In this document: piece after piece, positions 7,645 to 15,253 of the stretch
Layout: every line of letters begins with the position of its first letter
Numbering within the stretch: position 1 is the stretch's first letter
DNA from: Luteolibacter sp. Y139
Lineage (GTDB): Bacteria > Verrucomicrobiota > Verrucomicrobiia > Verrucomicrobiales > Akkermansiaceae
Reading direction: 5' to 3'
Assembly: GCF_038066715.1 (NCBI RefSeq)
Contig: NZ_JBBUKT010000001.1
Span: forward strand, 248,001-312,000
DNA: 64,000 nt
Made by a program: the position numbers and the translations under genes
Notes under the pieces: model-generated
What the model was told of the DNA's origin: nothing
The model's database searches: none
The model's input: only the letters and a program-made list of their open reading frames with translations

Positions 7645-8511
7645 TTATCGCCCCCGGCAGCCGAGGCGCTGGTCCATTTCGAGGGCCGGCGCGTCTTCCT
7701 TGCTGACGCCCACCACCACAGCGGGCACTCCGGCGACGGTGGAATGCGGCGCCACGTCATTGAGCACCACACTGCCAGCTCCGACCTTGGCGCCCTCGCC
7801 GATCTCCACTCGTCCCAGGATCTTCGCCCCAGCGCCGAGCAGAACTCCGGAGCGTATGATCGGATGGCGGTCGCCGGATTCCTTGCCGGTGCCGCCCAGC
7901 GTCACCTCATGAAGAATGGAGACATTGTCCTCGATGATCGCGGTCTCTCCCACCACGAAGCTGGTGGCGTGGTCCAGCAGGATGCCGCAGCCGATCCGCG
8001 CCGCCGGATGGATGTCCACGGCGAAGACCTCACTGGCCAGGCTCTGGAAATACAAGGCCAGCTCCCTGCGCCCATGGTTCCACAAGTGATGGGAGACCCG
8101 GTAGGTCGAAATGGCCATGAAGCCCTTGAAGAAAAGCAACGGCTCCAGCGGCGAGGGGCACGCCGGATCCCGCTCGACAATCGCGCGCAGGTCCCGGGCG
8201 GCACTGTCCACCAGATGATCCTCACCGCGCAGAATTCCAGTCAGGAGAGGCGTGAGCTCCTCCTTGGTCATATCCTCACGCGCCAGCTTTCGGGCGAGTC
8301 GTACCCCGAGCGAGGCCCCGAGGCACGGTTGGCTCAGCACCACGTTCTGTAGCAAAGGCCGGAGTTCCGGCTCTTCACCGGCGACTCGCTCGGCTTCCTC
8401 GCGGACCCATTTCCAGATGCCGGAGGCATCGGAATCCTTCGACTGACAGAGTCGAACAGCCTTCGCGCTTTCGCCCTTCTCCTCCCTGTGCTGCTTTGCC
8501 TCCATGCGCAT
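7645..8511 (-). CDS. cysE: serine O-acetyltransferase
   Basis: Catalyses acetyl-CoA plus L-serine to O-acetylserine, the first step of cysteine synthesis, in the cytoplasm. The C-terminal half is a left-handed beta-helix with hexapeptide repeats (IGCGILLDHATSFVVGE, IIEDNVSILHEVTLGG), and the His of the LDHAT segment corresponds to the family's catalytic His. The N-terminal helical domain is present (EPELRPLLQNVVL, FFKGFMAISTYRVSHHLW). The ORF is 288 residues, slightly longer than usual because the first 30 residues are non-conserved. ATGs exist at 8511 and 8505; the second shares its CATG with the start of the divergent regulator, and an internal GTG start cannot be excluded. The head-to-head Rrf2 gene suggests local control. 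Confidence 0.9.
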   Translation of the reverse strand: MRMEAKQHREEKGESAKAVRLCQSKDSDASGIWKWVREEAERVAGEEPELRPLLQNVVLSQPCLGASLGVRLARKLAREDMTKEELTPLLTGILRGEDHLVDSAARDLRAIVERDPACPSPLEPLLFFKGFMAISTYRVSHHLWNHGRRELALYFQSLASEVFAVDIHPAARIGCGILLDHATSFVVGETAIIEDNVSILHEVTLGGTGKESGDRHPIIRSGVLLGAGAKILGRVEIGEGAKVGAGSVVLNDVAPHSTVAGVPAVVVGVSKEDAPALEMDQRLGCRGR

Positions 8512-8917
8512 TTCCCAAAAGCTCGACTATGCGTGCCGCGCGATGGCCCAATTGGCCAAGCGTCACGACGGGCGAACGATTACACGGCTCGACGAGCTGG
8601 CGCAACGGGAAGCCGTGTCCGCCAACTTTCTTGTCCAAATCCTCAACGACCTGCGGCGGGCGGGATTGGTGGAAAGTCGACGCGGCAAGAGCGGCGGCTA
8701 CCTGCTCGCGCGCAAACCGGACACCATCCTGCTCCGGGAAATCGTGGAAGCCGTGGAGCCCTCACTCCTGTCGTTTTCGACTCACACCGAGGGAGAAAGC
8801 GGCGTGGCAGTCCGCAAGGCGTGGGAAAAAGTCGCCCACGACCTGAAGGAACACTTGGAGCGGATCAGTCTGGTGCAGCTCGCAGAACGCTCCGAAGCCC
8901 CGATGTTTTATATCTGA
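8504..8917 (+). CDS. Rrf2 family transcriptional regulator, CymR-like
   Basis: The 137-residue product has the Rrf2 winged helix: MRISQKLDYACRAM at the start, a helix-turn-helix around ITRLDELAQREAVSANFLVQIL and the wing with GLVESRRGKSGGYLLAR. It has only one cysteine (residue 11), so the three-Cys Fe-S site of IscR is absent. This fits the cluster-free CymR branch that controls cysteine metabolism. The gene is divergent from cysE and their 5' ends overlap by at least two bases, which supports a cysteine-related role. A GNAT gene converges on its 3' end with a 10-bp overlap. Confidence 0.9.
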   Translation: MRISQKLDYACRAMAQLAKRHDGRTITRLDELAQREAVSANFLVQILNDLRRAGLVESRRGKSGGYLLARKPDTILLREIVEAVEPSLLSFSTHTEGESGVAVRKAWEKVAHDLKEHLERISLVQLAERSEAPMFYI

Positions 8918-9510
8918 ACCGGCAGTTCCCGGGTCCGGAAAACGAGTTCGTTTCCGACCTCCTCTCCCGCCGAATCGACCTGCGGCCACGCGAAGTGGCA
9001 GCTCAGCTCGGGGCGGATGACGTAGCCGCGCCTGGCCCAGAAGGCATCATTCGAGCGGTAGCCGGGCGGCTTCAGCGGATGATCCTCCGGCCGCACCACC
9101 GCGCAGAAGCAGAACTTGGAAAAACCCAGCACCATCGCGTGCTGCTCACGGTGATCAAAGAACGCGTGCCCGATCCCCTTTCCTCGCCACACGGGATCAA
9201 GGACCGACTCTCCAAAATAAAACCACGGGGCCGGGTTAATCCCGGCCTTCTCAAACGGCGCGCGGAACGACTCATCCGCATCTAACAAAGGCAATCCCGT
9301 CGAAACCCCGACCACCTTCCCTTCCACCTCCGCCAACACGAAGACACTGCGCGGACAGGCGGCGTAGCCCTGAAGATAGTCCCGCTCGCTCTCTTCATCG
9401 CCCTCGTAGAGGTACGGAAATTCCCGGAACACCGAAATCCTAAGCCGCGCCGCATCCGGCAAATAAGGCAACACCTGCTCGCCCGCGAGGCGACGGACCG
9501 TGAATTCCAT
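8908..9510 (-). CDS. GNAT family N-acetyltransferase
   Basis: About 200 residues with GNAT features: a central FVLAEVEGKVVGVSTG beta-hairpin followed by an acetyl-CoA loop (VWRGKGIGHAFF, matching the R/Q-x-x-G-x-G/A consensus). Substrate unknown. The ATG at 9510 (MEFTVRRLAG) is chosen because the family fold begins there; an in-frame TTG at 9555 would overlap the upstream HtrA-like gene by four bases (TTGA) and is a plausible coupled start. It is the last gene of the minus-strand unit that begins with the ECF sigma gene, but this may be read-through and not a functional link. Confidence 0.8.
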   Translation of the reverse strand: MEFTVRRLAGEQVLPYLPDAARLRISVFREFPYLYEGDEESERDYLQGYAACPRSVFVLAEVEGKVVGVSTGLPLLDADESFRAPFEKAGINPAPWFYFGESVLDPVWRGKGIGHAFFDHREQHAMVLGFSKFCFCAVVRPEDHPLKPPGYRSNDAFWARRGYVIRPELSCHFAWPQVDSAGEEVGNELVFRTRELPVQI

Positions 9511-9551
9511 GCGCTGGTCTGGCAAAAGCCCGCCTGTCGGCCAAGCGTCAA

Positions 9552-10409
9552 TCAATCGGCCCGATGCTCGATCGGCGTGACCGAGATCACCACTTCCTGA
9601 TCGCCCCGCTTCAGCTTCACCGGCGTGGCCACTCCCGGACGAAGGAAAAAGAAGGCATTCACCGCGTCGGCATACTCTCCCAGATTCCGTTGGCCCACTT
9701 GAAGCAACACATCGCCCGTCTTCACCCCTGCCAAGGCCGATGGAGAACCTTCATGCACCCGGGTCACCTGCGGTGCCTTGGCATCCGGACGCAGGTTGAG
9801 CCCGATCCAGCCGCGGCTCACGTGACCGCCGCGCTGCACATCCTCCAACACCCGCTTCACCACTTCCGCGGGAATCGCGTAGCCACTTTGGGCACCCGTC
9901 GGCTGATAAGCCACGGCGACCACGTTGCCGTTGGAATCCAGCAGCGGCGTGCCCGGCCTGGGCACCCGGGCCGAATACTCCATCTTCAGCAACGAGAGCG
10001 GCAGGATCTTGCCTGAGACATTCTTCACCCAGCCACCCGATTTCCCCTCGACGCCGGTCGCCGCTTTGACAGTGGCACCCGCAGGCAAGGGCGCATCCGC
10101 CAGCAACGGCAAGGCGCGGCCCGGAGGACCACTGAGCCGGAAGACCACCAGCCGGGAGACCGGGTCCAGAATGACTTCAGCCGGTAGCAGGCGCTCGTCC
10201 GAGAACAGTCGCCCGCCCTCGGGACTCGTGCCCGATACCGCAACGCTCATCACGTGACGGCCATCTCCCACCGCGAAGGCTACCGACGTCACATCACCGG
10301 CAGGCGTCGGGAAAACCGCCGACCAACCCGCCTCAGCATGGGCTGGCGCCACACAGAAACACCACGCAACTCCGAGTGCCGGAAGGCACCGCAAGGGATA
10401 GAGACGCAT
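9552..10409 (-). CDS. HtrA-like PDZ protein with degenerate protease domain
   Basis: A 285-residue secreted protein: signal peptide (to about APAHA), a trypsin-like beta-barrel region of about 150 residues, and a C-terminal PDZ domain (WIGLNLRP ... GSPSALAGVKTGDVLLQVGQ). The segment that should hold the GNSGGP catalytic serine instead reads RPGTPLLDSNGNVVAV, and no His-Asp pair in family spacing is evident, so it is probably not a protease. PDZ domains of HtrA/DegS/MucD proteins bind C-termini of misfolded envelope proteins. It follows a small membrane protein and an ECF sigma gene, so it may be a stress sensor or binding factor for that module (inference). Confidence 0.8.
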   Translation of the reverse strand: MRLYPLRCLPALGVAWCFCVAPAHAEAGWSAVFPTPAGDVTSVAFAVGDGRHVMSVAVSGTSPEGGRLFSDERLLPAEVILDPVSRLVVFRLSGPPGRALPLLADAPLPAGATVKAATGVEGKSGGWVKNVSGKILPLSLLKMEYSARVPRPGTPLLDSNGNVVAVAYQPTGAQSGYAIPAEVVKRVLEDVQRGGHVSRGWIGLNLRPDAKAPQVTRVHEGSPSALAGVKTGDVLLQVGQRNLGEYADAVNAFFFLRPGVATPVKLKRGDQEVVISVTPIEHRAD

Positions 10410-10424
10410 CCGGAAAGATTTCCG

Positions 10425-10817
10425 TCAGAACTCTTGCTCGCCGGTGCGGCCTTTCGTCGAAGGACGCAGGTCCAAGGCGTCCAGCTGCTCGACCGCAGCC
10501 GGCTCGAGGGACCTGACCTCGTGATTGACCGGAGTGGTCGCGGTCGGAATCACTTCCTGACCCCGCGGGAACGTCATGACCAGAACGACGATGGTCGCAT
10601 AGGCCAAACCACCGGCATAAGCCCACTTGGAGGCCCCGAGATCGGAAAACCATGCGGACGTCTTGCGCCACCAACCCGCCAAGCCCTTCTGCTGGGCTTC
10701 CTCCGCCCGCAGCCGCTGGTGAAACTCACGCAGGAAACCATCGAAATACCCATCCTCGGGGCGCTCATGGCGCTTGAGGGCAAGCAGGGTTCCGATTTCT
10801 TCAACGGTCGGCTTCAC
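10425..10817 (-). CDS. small one-helix membrane protein, candidate anti-sigma factor
   Basis: The 130-residue product has a cytoplasmic N-terminal region of about 55 residues (LLALKRHERPEDGYFDGFLR), one transmembrane helix around residues 66-83 (WAYAGGLAYATIVVLVMTF) and a C-terminal periplasmic tail of about 45 residues. It lies 63 bp downstream of an ECF sigma gene and 15 bp upstream of an HtrA-like gene. This size, topology and order fit anti-sigma factors of the RseA/MucA type. There is no HxxxCxxC zinc motif, so it is not a ZAS anti-sigma. The anti-sigma role is inferred from context. Confidence 0.7.
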   Translation of the reverse strand: MKPTVEEIGTLLALKRHERPEDGYFDGFLREFHQRLRAEEAQQKGLAGWWRKTSAWFSDLGASKWAYAGGLAYATIVVLVMTFPRGQEVIPTATTPVNHEVRSLEPAAVEQLDALDLRPSTKGRTGEQEF

Positions 10818-10880
10818 GGCGTTTGATGGTTAATAAATCTAAAATTTCTAGCTCGCCCGCAAGGAAAATTTTCAAATTCC

Positions 10881-11471
10881 TCACTCCCAGTAATCTTGCA
10901 GCTTTGACTGCAAGTGAAGGTGGGCATAGTGCAGCCGTGATCTAACCGTTCCCTCCGAAACCTTCAGGATGCGCGCGATCTCGGCATGTGGTATGCCCTG
11001 GATGTCGAACATGGTGACCACTGTTCTATGCGCTTCTGACAGGCTCAGCATGGCTTCGTTCAATCTTTTCTGAAGCTCGTGAAGCTTGCTCTGCTTCTCC
11101 GGATTGGCCAGGTGGCTGGCATCGACGAGAGCGGGATCATCCTGGAAGGAGGCATCCAGGTCATTCAGACTCATGCCGCTCCGGCGCTTGCGCTTCTTCA
11201 GGAAGTTCAGCGTCATGTTCACCGCGATCTGATAGATCCACGTGTAGAAGCTGGATTGACCGCGGAAGCGCGGCAGCGAGTGATAGGCCTTCGCGAAGAT
11301 GTCCTGCAACAGGTCGTGGGTGTCCTCCTTGTGGGACGTCATGTTGTAAACTAGCCCGTACAGCTTTTCGCCATACTTGAGGATCAGGGCGTCGAACGCG
11401 CGGGTGTCGCCATTGCGGGCGCGCGCCACGAGGTCATCGTCCGGATCCGGCTGAAGGGAGTCATCCGGCAT
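10881..11471 (-). CDS. ECF RNA polymerase sigma factor
   Basis: The 196-residue product has region 2 (FDALILKYGEKLYGLVYNM, DLLQDIFAKAYHSLPRF, FYTWIYQIAVNM) and region 4 with its helix-turn-helix (LSEAHRTVVTMFDIQGIPHAEIA followed by VSEGTVRSRLH). It directs RNA polymerase to a set of promoters, typically envelope or stress genes. The frame stays open far upstream, but MPDDSLQP at 11471 is the best start: the fold begins just after it and the extension has unlikely composition and overlaps a gene on the other strand. Its transcription unit continues into a one-helix membrane protein and a PDZ protein. Confidence 0.93.
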   Translation of the reverse strand: MPDDSLQPDPDDDLVARARNGDTRAFDALILKYGEKLYGLVYNMTSHKEDTHDLLQDIFAKAYHSLPRFRGQSSFYTWIYQIAVNMTLNFLKKRKRRSGMSLNDLDASFQDDPALVDASHLANPEKQSKLHELQKRLNEAMLSLSEAHRTVVTMFDIQGIPHAEIARILKVSEGTVRSRLHYAHLHLQSKLQDYWE

Positions 11472-11780
11472 CTTGGGGTGTTCGGGGGGAAGGGGTGAGC
11501 GGCGGGAGGCTACACTTTGGAACGCCCGTGTAAAGCAAGCACCATGCCCCGGTGGAGGCGACTTGTCGGTCAACATGGCCGGACCGGGCGAGGTCGCCAC
11601 GATGCGCGGATCATGGTTCCCCTGCCGCTCAATCAGCATCAATCGCTCCCCACGCGGGAGCAGGGGCTCATCCGCCCTCGGAAGGAACCCGTTACTCAAT
11701 AGTTCCTGATTATTTTTCTCGCAGGCGAAATCAACGAGGAGTAGAAAAATCCTCGCTGTCCCGCATCCCGCCCACAGGCA
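11472..11780. promoter_or_regulatory. divergent promoter region of sigma gene and coiled-coil gene
   Basis: A 309-bp gap without a gene. It contains an AT-richer stretch near 11700-11750 (including GATTATTTTTCTCG) and a CGAGGA/TCCTCG inverted repeat at 11735-11755 just upstream of the plus-strand start. These are candidate promoter or operator elements, possibly including a site for the ECF sigma factor itself. No exact boxes could be assigned. Confidence 0.35.
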
Positions 11781-12401
11781 ATGCCACCCGCCACCGAGCA
11801 CACCCACCACCTCAAGATCCGCAGCACCCAGCTTGAAATGAACCCCGGCGCTCCCGCCGGAGCCCGGCAGGGTGAAGATGTTGAAGGAAAGCTCCGAGCC
11901 GCCCAGGTGCAGCTCGAGCAGCTTCAGCAGCAGCGCGAGAGTCTTGAACGCGAGCGTCAGGAAGTCGAAACCCTCAACTCCCGCAAGCGCGAGTTGATCT
12001 CGGCCCAGACCGAACTCACCGAACGGCTTTCCTCCACGCTCCAACGCGTCGAGCGTGAGGTCTATGAGCTCAAGGAGCACACCAGCGACCTGGAACAGGC
12101 ACGCGCCTGCTTCGCTGCCCACCTCGCGAAGCTGGAAAAGATCAATCCCGACGGTTGGACCCGCGAAAACCTCGCCGCTGGCTTGGAACGTGCGATGGCC
12201 ATCGTCGATCATGCCGATGACGAGTTTTCCCAAGCCGCCGAGCACTACTCGCGCTCGCGCAGCAGTAACCTCTTCAATGGATCCAAGGCGCGCCGCGTCG
12301 TTTCCGGGGATTTCGCCCGGCAATTCCGCAACGGTCTCGCCTTTAACCTGCCTGTGATCATCCTGGGCGCCATTGCCCTGATCATCTATCTCGTGAAATG
12401 A
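11781..12401 (+). CDS. hypothetical coiled-coil protein with C-terminal membrane anchor
   Basis: The 206-residue product has a long coiled coil at about residues 30-115 (repeated EQLQQQRESLERERQEVE type heptads), a mixed region, and one C-terminal transmembrane helix (FNLPVIILGAIALIIYLVK) ending the protein, typical of tail-anchored proteins. The stop overlaps the start of the next small coiled-coil membrane gene (ATGA). The pair is divergent from the ECF sigma gene. No family recognised. An in-frame ATG at 11838 is an alternative start. Confidence 0.75.
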   Translation: MPPATEHTHHLKIRSTQLEMNPGAPAGARQGEDVEGKLRAAQVQLEQLQQQRESLERERQEVETLNSRKRELISAQTELTERLSSTLQRVEREVYELKEHTSDLEQARACFAAHLAKLEKINPDGWTRENLAAGLERAMAIVDHADDEFSQAAEHYSRSRSSNLFNGSKARRVVSGDFARQFRNGLAFNLPVIILGAIALIIYLVK

Positions 12402-12724
12402 GCTTCGCCATGTCCCGGACCCCCGCCGATCTGCCCGACCTCAAATCCCTGGAGGAACAGCAGCGCGCCCTGGAGGAGCAGATCCAAAGCATCCGCGCCG
12501 AACCGGAGAAGATCCTCCGCGAGGCGCAGGAACAAGCGGCCACCATCCCGCCGCCGGACGATCTCGCCGATCGCCGCCGGCAGCGGATGTTCGAGGAGAC
12601 CGTCTCCCGCCGCCAGATCCGCAACGAACGCCGCACCCAGGGCCGCAGCTTGCTCCTGCTGATGCTGCTGCTCGCCGCCACCGCTGCGCTCGCCGCCTGG
12701 GTGGTGAAGTTGTTCGTGGTTTGA
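12398..12724 (+). CDS. small coiled-coil protein with C-terminal membrane anchor
   Basis: The 108-residue product repeats the design of its upstream neighbour: a short coiled coil (LKSLEEQQRALEEQIQSIR), a basic stretch (RRQIRNERRTQGR) and a C-terminal transmembrane helix (LLLLMLLLAATAALAAWVV). The positively charged residues before the helix favour a cytoplasmic N-terminus. The ATGA overlap implies coupled translation and a heteromeric complex with the preceding protein. Function unknown. Confidence 0.75.
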   Translation: MSFAMSRTPADLPDLKSLEEQQRALEEQIQSIRAEPEKILREAQEQAATIPPPDDLADRRRQRMFEETVSRRQIRNERRTQGRSLLLLMLLLAATAALAAWVVKLFVV

Positions 12725-12831
12725 GTTCGCTTCTGTTCTCTCATTGAGGCTGCTCCTCTGCTGCCGGTATGGCACGCAGATAGGCGCTTTCCTCTCTGGC
12801 CAAGCGCCGGGACTTCGGTTAGAGGGTGCGA

Positions 12832-13767
12832 ATGCCCATGAACGTCCGTCGCCACCTTCTCGCCCTCCCCTTCCTGACCGCCGCCGCTTTCGCCGGCGAA
12901 TTGGCCCACACGCCCGTCGCCTCGGCCCCTTCCTCCGGCTTCGATCTCAGCAAGCTCATCAATGCCGCCGAGGTGAAGTATGTCGGCAGCTTCGACATGG
13001 ATTTCGAGAACTCGGTGGGCGCCGTTGACGCCCAGGCCTTCCAGGCATCCGCGTTCCTCTCCCAGCCGATCCATTTCGCCGGTGACTGGCAGTTCATCCC
13101 CCAGTTCTCCTATGAGGCGATGCTGCTGAGCACGAGCGGACCGATCCCCTCCATCATCTTGCGCGATGAGGACCTGCACGAGATCGAGTTCTCGCTCTAC
13201 TTCGTTCACATGAACGACACCTCGCCGTGGATCTACGGCGCGTGGCTCAATCCGTCCCTCGCCTCCGATTTCCAAGGCATCAGCGGCCATGACTTCTTCT
13301 TCGATGCCGCCGGCGCCGTCGGCTACAAGGTCAACGACCACCTCGTCATCGGCGGGGGTGCAGGCGCGCTCAATATCAGCGGCGACACCACCTTCTTCGC
13401 CGGCCCCGGATTCGCCTGGGAACCGAACGACCGCACCCTCGTCGCGCTCTACGGCCCGAATTTCAAGGCCACCTACGACGTCACCCCGAAGTGGCGCGTC
13501 GGCTTCGAGGTCCGCCCCAATGGCGGCATCTGGAACATCGATACCGCCCTCGGCGACGCCAACATCGACTACTCGAACTTCCGCGCCGGCCTCACCAGCT
13601 CGCATAACATCACCGGCGACCTTTGGCTCAGCTACGGCGCGGGCATGACCTTCGGCGGCGAGATCAATGTGACCACCATGGAAGGCACCAAGCCCTTCCA
13701 GAACCAGCTCGATGACCTCGAAAGCGGCTTCTACGGCTTCGCCGGTCTCGAGCTGAGAACCTGGTAA
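12832..13767 (+). CDS. outer-membrane beta-barrel-like protein (DUF6268-like)
   Basis: About 311 residues. It has a signal peptide ending near FAGE and a body of alternating amphipathic strands with many aromatic girdle residues and short turns (FIPQFSYEAML, IYGAWLNPSL, GFEVRPNGGIW). It ends in ELRTW, an aromatic C-terminus typical of barrel proteins recognised by BamA. The ATG at 12832 is preceded by GAGG at a 6-7 base distance; a GTG at 12826 and an ATG at 12838 are also in frame. It is followed by a strong terminator. Function unknown; family name given from memory. Confidence 0.75.
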   Translation: MPMNVRRHLLALPFLTAAAFAGELAHTPVASAPSSGFDLSKLINAAEVKYVGSFDMDFENSVGAVDAQAFQASAFLSQPIHFAGDWQFIPQFSYEAMLLSTSGPIPSIILRDEDLHEIEFSLYFVHMNDTSPWIYGAWLNPSLASDFQGISGHDFFFDAAGAVGYKVNDHLVIGGGAGALNISGDTTFFAGPGFAWEPNDRTLVALYGPNFKATYDVTPKWRVGFEVRPNGGIWNIDTALGDANIDYSNFRAGLTSSHNITGDLWLSYGAGMTFGGEINVTTMEGTKPFQNQLDDLESGFYGFAGLELRTW

Positions 13768-13821
13768 GTAGCCCGCAGGCTTCCTCTCAAGAAGCCCCTT
13801 CGGATCTCTCAAAGCACTCGG

Positions 13822-13855
13822 TCCCTGCCCTTCAAAAGGCAGGGGCCTTTTTTTT
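13822..13855 (+). terminator. rho-independent terminator
   Basis: CCCTGCC (13823-13829) and GGCAGGG (13838-13844) form a stem with an 8-base loop, followed by GCC and a run of eight T. It ends the transcript of the outer-membrane protein gene. The same hairpin lacks a T-run on the other strand. Confidence 0.85.
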
Positions 13856-13911
13856 ACTCATCACTCCCGCCGGCCTTTTGTCCCGACGGAACCACAGGCC
13901 ACCCTGGGAAA

Positions 13912-14469
13912 TCAGCCCTTCTTCGCGGCGAGGATCTCCTTCAACTGCGGCCACTGCTCCCGGCTCACGATGTAGCCGACGCAGCCTTTGCGGCCGCAGA
14001 GACAAGGATGATCCTCGTAGCAGGAAACATCGAATGCGTAGTCGAACGTCAGCTCCTCGCCTTCCTCGACGCGGCGCAGTGCGTGGATGAAGATCCGCTT
14101 GCCATCGATCCAAGCCTCGCAATTCGGATCGCAGGAGTGATTGATGAGACGGGCCGTATTCCACGGCACGTCGCCATCGATGTCCAAGGTATTGGTCAGC
14201 GTGAAGATATACACCGCTGCGTCGCCCGTGGCCTGGGCCTTCGCGTGCTGTGCCCACGCGCGGCGCTCGCTCTCCTCCTTGTCGATCAGCTCACCGACAT
14301 ACTCGATGATCTTTTCCCCGGCAGGGATGTCGCGGGTCGCATAGACACCACGACCGTGGATCGCGGAGTTCCGTACTTCACACGACTGGCTTTGCCCGCG
14401 ACCCCAGAGGGCCCTGAGCTTCCTGAACAATGTGGCTTCCTCCTGGAGCTTCTTCGATTTCTTGCCCAT
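13912..14469 (-). CDS. SET domain-containing protein-lysine methyltransferase
   Basis: A 185-residue SET protein: the N-terminal part has GRGVYATRDIPAGEKIIEYVGE, followed by the pseudoknot motifs RLINHSCDPNCEAW and EELTFDYAFD and a post-SET zinc segment CLCGRKGCVGYI. These are the SAM-binding and catalytic elements of histone-lysine methyltransferase-like enzymes; the target here is unknown. SET proteins occur in several Chlamydiae and Verrucomicrobia, where chromatin-like or ribosomal proteins have been suggested as targets. The start at ATG 14469 (MGKKSKKL) is preferred over a GTG at 14481, which would overlap the upstream gene. It is probably co-transcribed with the secreted protein gene 8 bp upstream. 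Confidence 0.9.
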   Translation of the reverse strand: MGKKSKKLQEEATLFRKLRALWGRGQSQSCEVRNSAIHGRGVYATRDIPAGEKIIEYVGELIDKEESERRAWAQHAKAQATGDAAVYIFTLTNTLDIDGDVPWNTARLINHSCDPNCEAWIDGKRIFIHALRRVEEGEELTFDYAFDVSCYEDHPCLCGRKGCVGYIVSREQWPQLKEILAAKKG

Positions 14470-14477
14470 GTGTAGTC

Positions 14478-15104
14478 TCACTTCCCCTCCACTTGCTTCC
14501 TCTTGATCGGCGGCAATTGCGTGTTTTCCGGCAGCGTGTTGAACACGCGGCGCAGTTCCGCCACCGTCAGGCTTGCGCCGTCAATGAAAGACCAGTCGTT
14601 CTTGTCCTTGTCGGAAATTGCCACCTGAAAGCCGGTGCTCTGGATCACCGCGAACTTCGGTACGGTGCCTTTCTCCGCCGGCGCGGCGATGCGGTACTCG
14701 GTCACGGTCGGCACCAGCACCAGCCACTTCTTGTAGATCGCCTTCTCAACCAGCTTGCCATCCTCCGTCACCGTTTCCTTGCCCATCTGCACCTCGTAGG
14801 AAGTTGGCTCTCCTTGGGCCTTGAAAGAAATCAGCTGGACACCTTGCTTCGCCATCTGGCCCGGAATGGCGTCGAGTTGCGCCTGCAGCTTTTCCATGCC
14901 GCCTGCTTGTTTGGCAGCACGGACCTTCCACTCATCGTACATGCGCTCGAAGGCGACCTTGTGCTTCCCGAGCACCACCTGTTCGCCCAGCGCTTTCACC
15001 GCAGCTACGGCGGAGTTCGTCACGTCGATCGGAGCAGCCTGCTGTGCTTGCCCTCGCATCACAGGCAGCAGGCACATCAGAGCCGAAAAGAAAAAGGCGC
15101 GCAT
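14478..15104 (-). CDS. hypothetical secreted protein
   Basis: A 208-residue protein starting at MRAFFFSALMCLLPV, a clear signal peptide ending near GQA. The frame is open further upstream, but that extension lacks coding character and overlaps the divergent parB region. The mature part is predicted to be helical at first (AVKALGEQVVLGKHKVAFERM) and then to be strands, with no known motif. It lies 8 bp upstream of the SET-domain gene on the same strand. No function assigned. Confidence 0.7.
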   Translation of the reverse strand: MRAFFFSALMCLLPVMRGQAQQAAPIDVTNSAVAAVKALGEQVVLGKHKVAFERMYDEWKVRAAKQAGGMEKLQAQLDAIPGQMAKQGVQLISFKAQGEPTSYEVQMGKETVTEDGKLVEKAIYKKWLVLVPTVTEYRIAAPAEKGTVPKFAVIQSTGFQVAISDKDKNDWSFIDGASLTVAELRRVFNTLPENTQLPPIKRKQVEGK

Positions 15105-15253
15105 TGCGACGCATGGATGCCCCGCCATCCGCGCGGCGTCAAGCGCGCCAGAGCGCCGCGAAGCATTGGTTTTCCACAGAATTTTAAAAACCTTATCCCC
15201 AATCCCGGAATCCGCTTTGCTTCGCCCGGCCCCTTTGCCAACCTCCCCGCCCC

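Noticed and set aside
12382..13812. Long minus-strand frame across the outer-membrane protein gene
   Set aside because: The plus-strand gene has a signal peptide and terminal aromatic residue; the minus-strand translation is Gly/Glu/Val-rich shadow sequence.
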